A stretch of 5,735 nt of DNA, taken from Betaproteobacteria bacterium (lineage in GTDB: Bacteria > Pseudomonadota > Gammaproteobacteria > Burkholderiales > Casimicrobiaceae). The stretch spans positions 1-5,735 of the forward strand of contig JAAFHR010000235.1 of the NCBI GenBank assembly GCA_013298455.1, read 5' to 3'. The notes under the pieces were generated by a model. That model did not search any database. It had not been told where the DNA came from and saw only the letters and a program-made list of their open reading frames with translations. Of this stretch, positions 4,922-5,735 are shown piece by piece. Both the position numbers and the translations under genes were made by a program. How positions within the stretch are numbered: the first letter of the stretch is position 1; every line of letters begins with the position of its first letter.

Positions 4922-5735
4922 TTAACCCTTCTTCGCAGCGTGACGCGTGCGAACGATCATGCTGTCAGTGCGCTTGTTAGAACGCGTCTTCAAGCCCTTG
5001 GCCTTTTGACCCCAAGGCGACACGGGGTGATGACGTCCGCCGCCGCCGTTGGTACGTCCACCCATCGGGTGATCGACTGGGTTCATACAAATCGCGCGAA
5101 CCGTAGGACGAATACCACGCCAACGGGTCGCACCGGCTTTGCCGATCACGCGGAGTGAATGCTCACCGTTACCGACTTCACCGATGGTGGCGCGGCAATC
5201 CACGTGAACCTTACGAACCTCACCCGAGCGCAGGCGAACCTGAGCGTAGATGCCTTCGCGAGCCATCAACTGAACCGACGTACCCGCAGAGCGAGCAAGC
5301 TGCGCACCTTTACCAGGTTGCAGTTCGATCGCGTGGATCGTGGTACCCACGGGAATATTGCGAATTGGCAATGCGTTACCCACTTTAATCGGCGCCTCTG
5401 CACCGCTCACAATCATGTCGCCCGCCGCCATGCCTTTGGCAGCTAACACGTAGCGGCGTTCGCCGTCAGCGTAGAGTACCAGAGCGATGTTCGCGCTGCG
5501 GTTTGGATCGTACTCGAGGTGCTCGATCTTTGCCGGAATGCCGTCCTTATTGCGACGGAAATCAACAATACGGTAGTGATGCTTATGACCACCGCCCTTG
5601 TGACGGGTGGTGATGTGGCCGTTGTTGTTACGCCCCGAACCGCGCTTCTGCGAAACGAGGAGTGGAGCGTAGGGCGCGCCTTTGTGCAGATCAGGGTTGA
5701 CCACCTTGATCATGGAGCGGCGACCTGGCGACGTT
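4922..5735 (-). CDS. rplB: 50S ribosomal protein L2 (first few codons outside window)
   Basis: L2 is a core 23S rRNA-binding protein needed for subunit association and peptidyl transferase activity. The ATG at 5713 is not the start: the frame continues upstream as TSPGRRS, matching the TSPGRR near the N-terminus of other L2 proteins, so about eight residues are missing beyond the edge. About 270 residues are visible, against 273-276 in the family. Conserved blocks include GRNNNGHITTRHKGGGHKHH, YDPNRSANIALVLY, IRNIPVGTTIH, GKGAQLARSAGTS and RWRGIRPTVR. The C-terminal signature reads NPVDHPMGG (5077-5057 region) instead of the usual NPVDHPHGG, and the following glycine loop also differs. The protein ends with a basic RHAAKKG tail. 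It is the first visible gene of the S10 unit here. Confidence 0.97.
   Translation of the reverse strand, partial: TSPGRRSMIKVVNPDLHKGAPYAPLLVSQKRGSGRNNNGHITTRHKGGGHKHHYRIVDFRRNKDGIPAKIEHLEYDPNRSANIALVLYADGERRYVLAAKGMAAGDMIVSGAEAPIKVGNALPIRNIPVGTTIHAIELQPGKGAQLARSAGTSVQLMAREGIYAQVRLRSGEVRKVHVDCRATIGEVGNGEHSLRVIGKAGATRWRGIRPTVRAICMNPVDHPMGGRTNGGGGRHHPVSPWGQKAKGLKTRSNKRTDSMIVRTRHAAKKG

Noticed and set aside
4317..4925. Plus-strand open frame of 202 codons opposite rplV and rpsS
   Set aside because: It is antisense to two certain ribosomal genes and shows no domain or ribosome site.
5711..5713. ATG at 5713 as the rplB start
   Set aside because: The frame continues upstream with TSPGRRS, which matches the conserved L2 N-terminus, so this Met is internal.
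1..5735. tRNA, rRNA, CRISPR array or complete insertion sequence
   Set aside because: No tRNA-like cloverleaf, regularly spaced repeat or transposase motif was seen on either strand by eye.

Overview
The window looks like a piece of a betaproteobacterial chromosome of moderately high GC. The ribosomal proteins (L16, S3, S19, L29, L2) read like those of Betaproteobacteria, and the gene order matches the distal half of the classical S10 operon. This placement comes from remembered family sequences, not from a search.

Right half (about 2636-5735), minus strand: the order of transcription is rplB (its first few codons lie beyond the window), rpsS, rplV, rpsC, rplP, rpmC and rpsQ. Spacing is very tight: gaps of 5, 9 and 8 bases, a 17-base overlap (rpsC/rplP), a 21-base gap and an ATGA overlap (rpmC/rpsQ). 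Several Shine-Dalgarno sequences lie on the stop codon or 3' end of the gene before, so the unit looks translationally coupled. A strong intrinsic terminator starts 14 bases after the rpsQ stop. The next gene is not rplN, the start of the spc operon, but an unrelated HAD hydrolase. The S10 and spc blocks are therefore not directly adjacent here.

Left half (1-2464) is a set of single, apparently unrelated genes. A DUF1501 protein (plus strand, N-terminus cut by the window edge) faces a secreted Amidase_2-type peptidoglycan amidase (minus strand). Between them is an AT-rich stretch of 116 bases bounded by a near-perfect 12-bp inverted repeat. The amidase is divergent from a small, probably exported Ala/Pro-rich protein (plus strand). 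Their 103-base shared upstream region holds a plausible sigma-70 promoter for the amidase with a 10-bp palindrome in its spacer. The HAD-family hydrolase (minus strand) converges on the small protein.

I found no obvious new multigene system. The points most worth a second look are the inverted-repeat-bounded AT-rich segment, the S10/spc interruption, the rpsC tail that runs into rplP, the altered L2 signature, the two candidate third zinc ligands in the amidase, and the unrecognised proline-rich exported protein.
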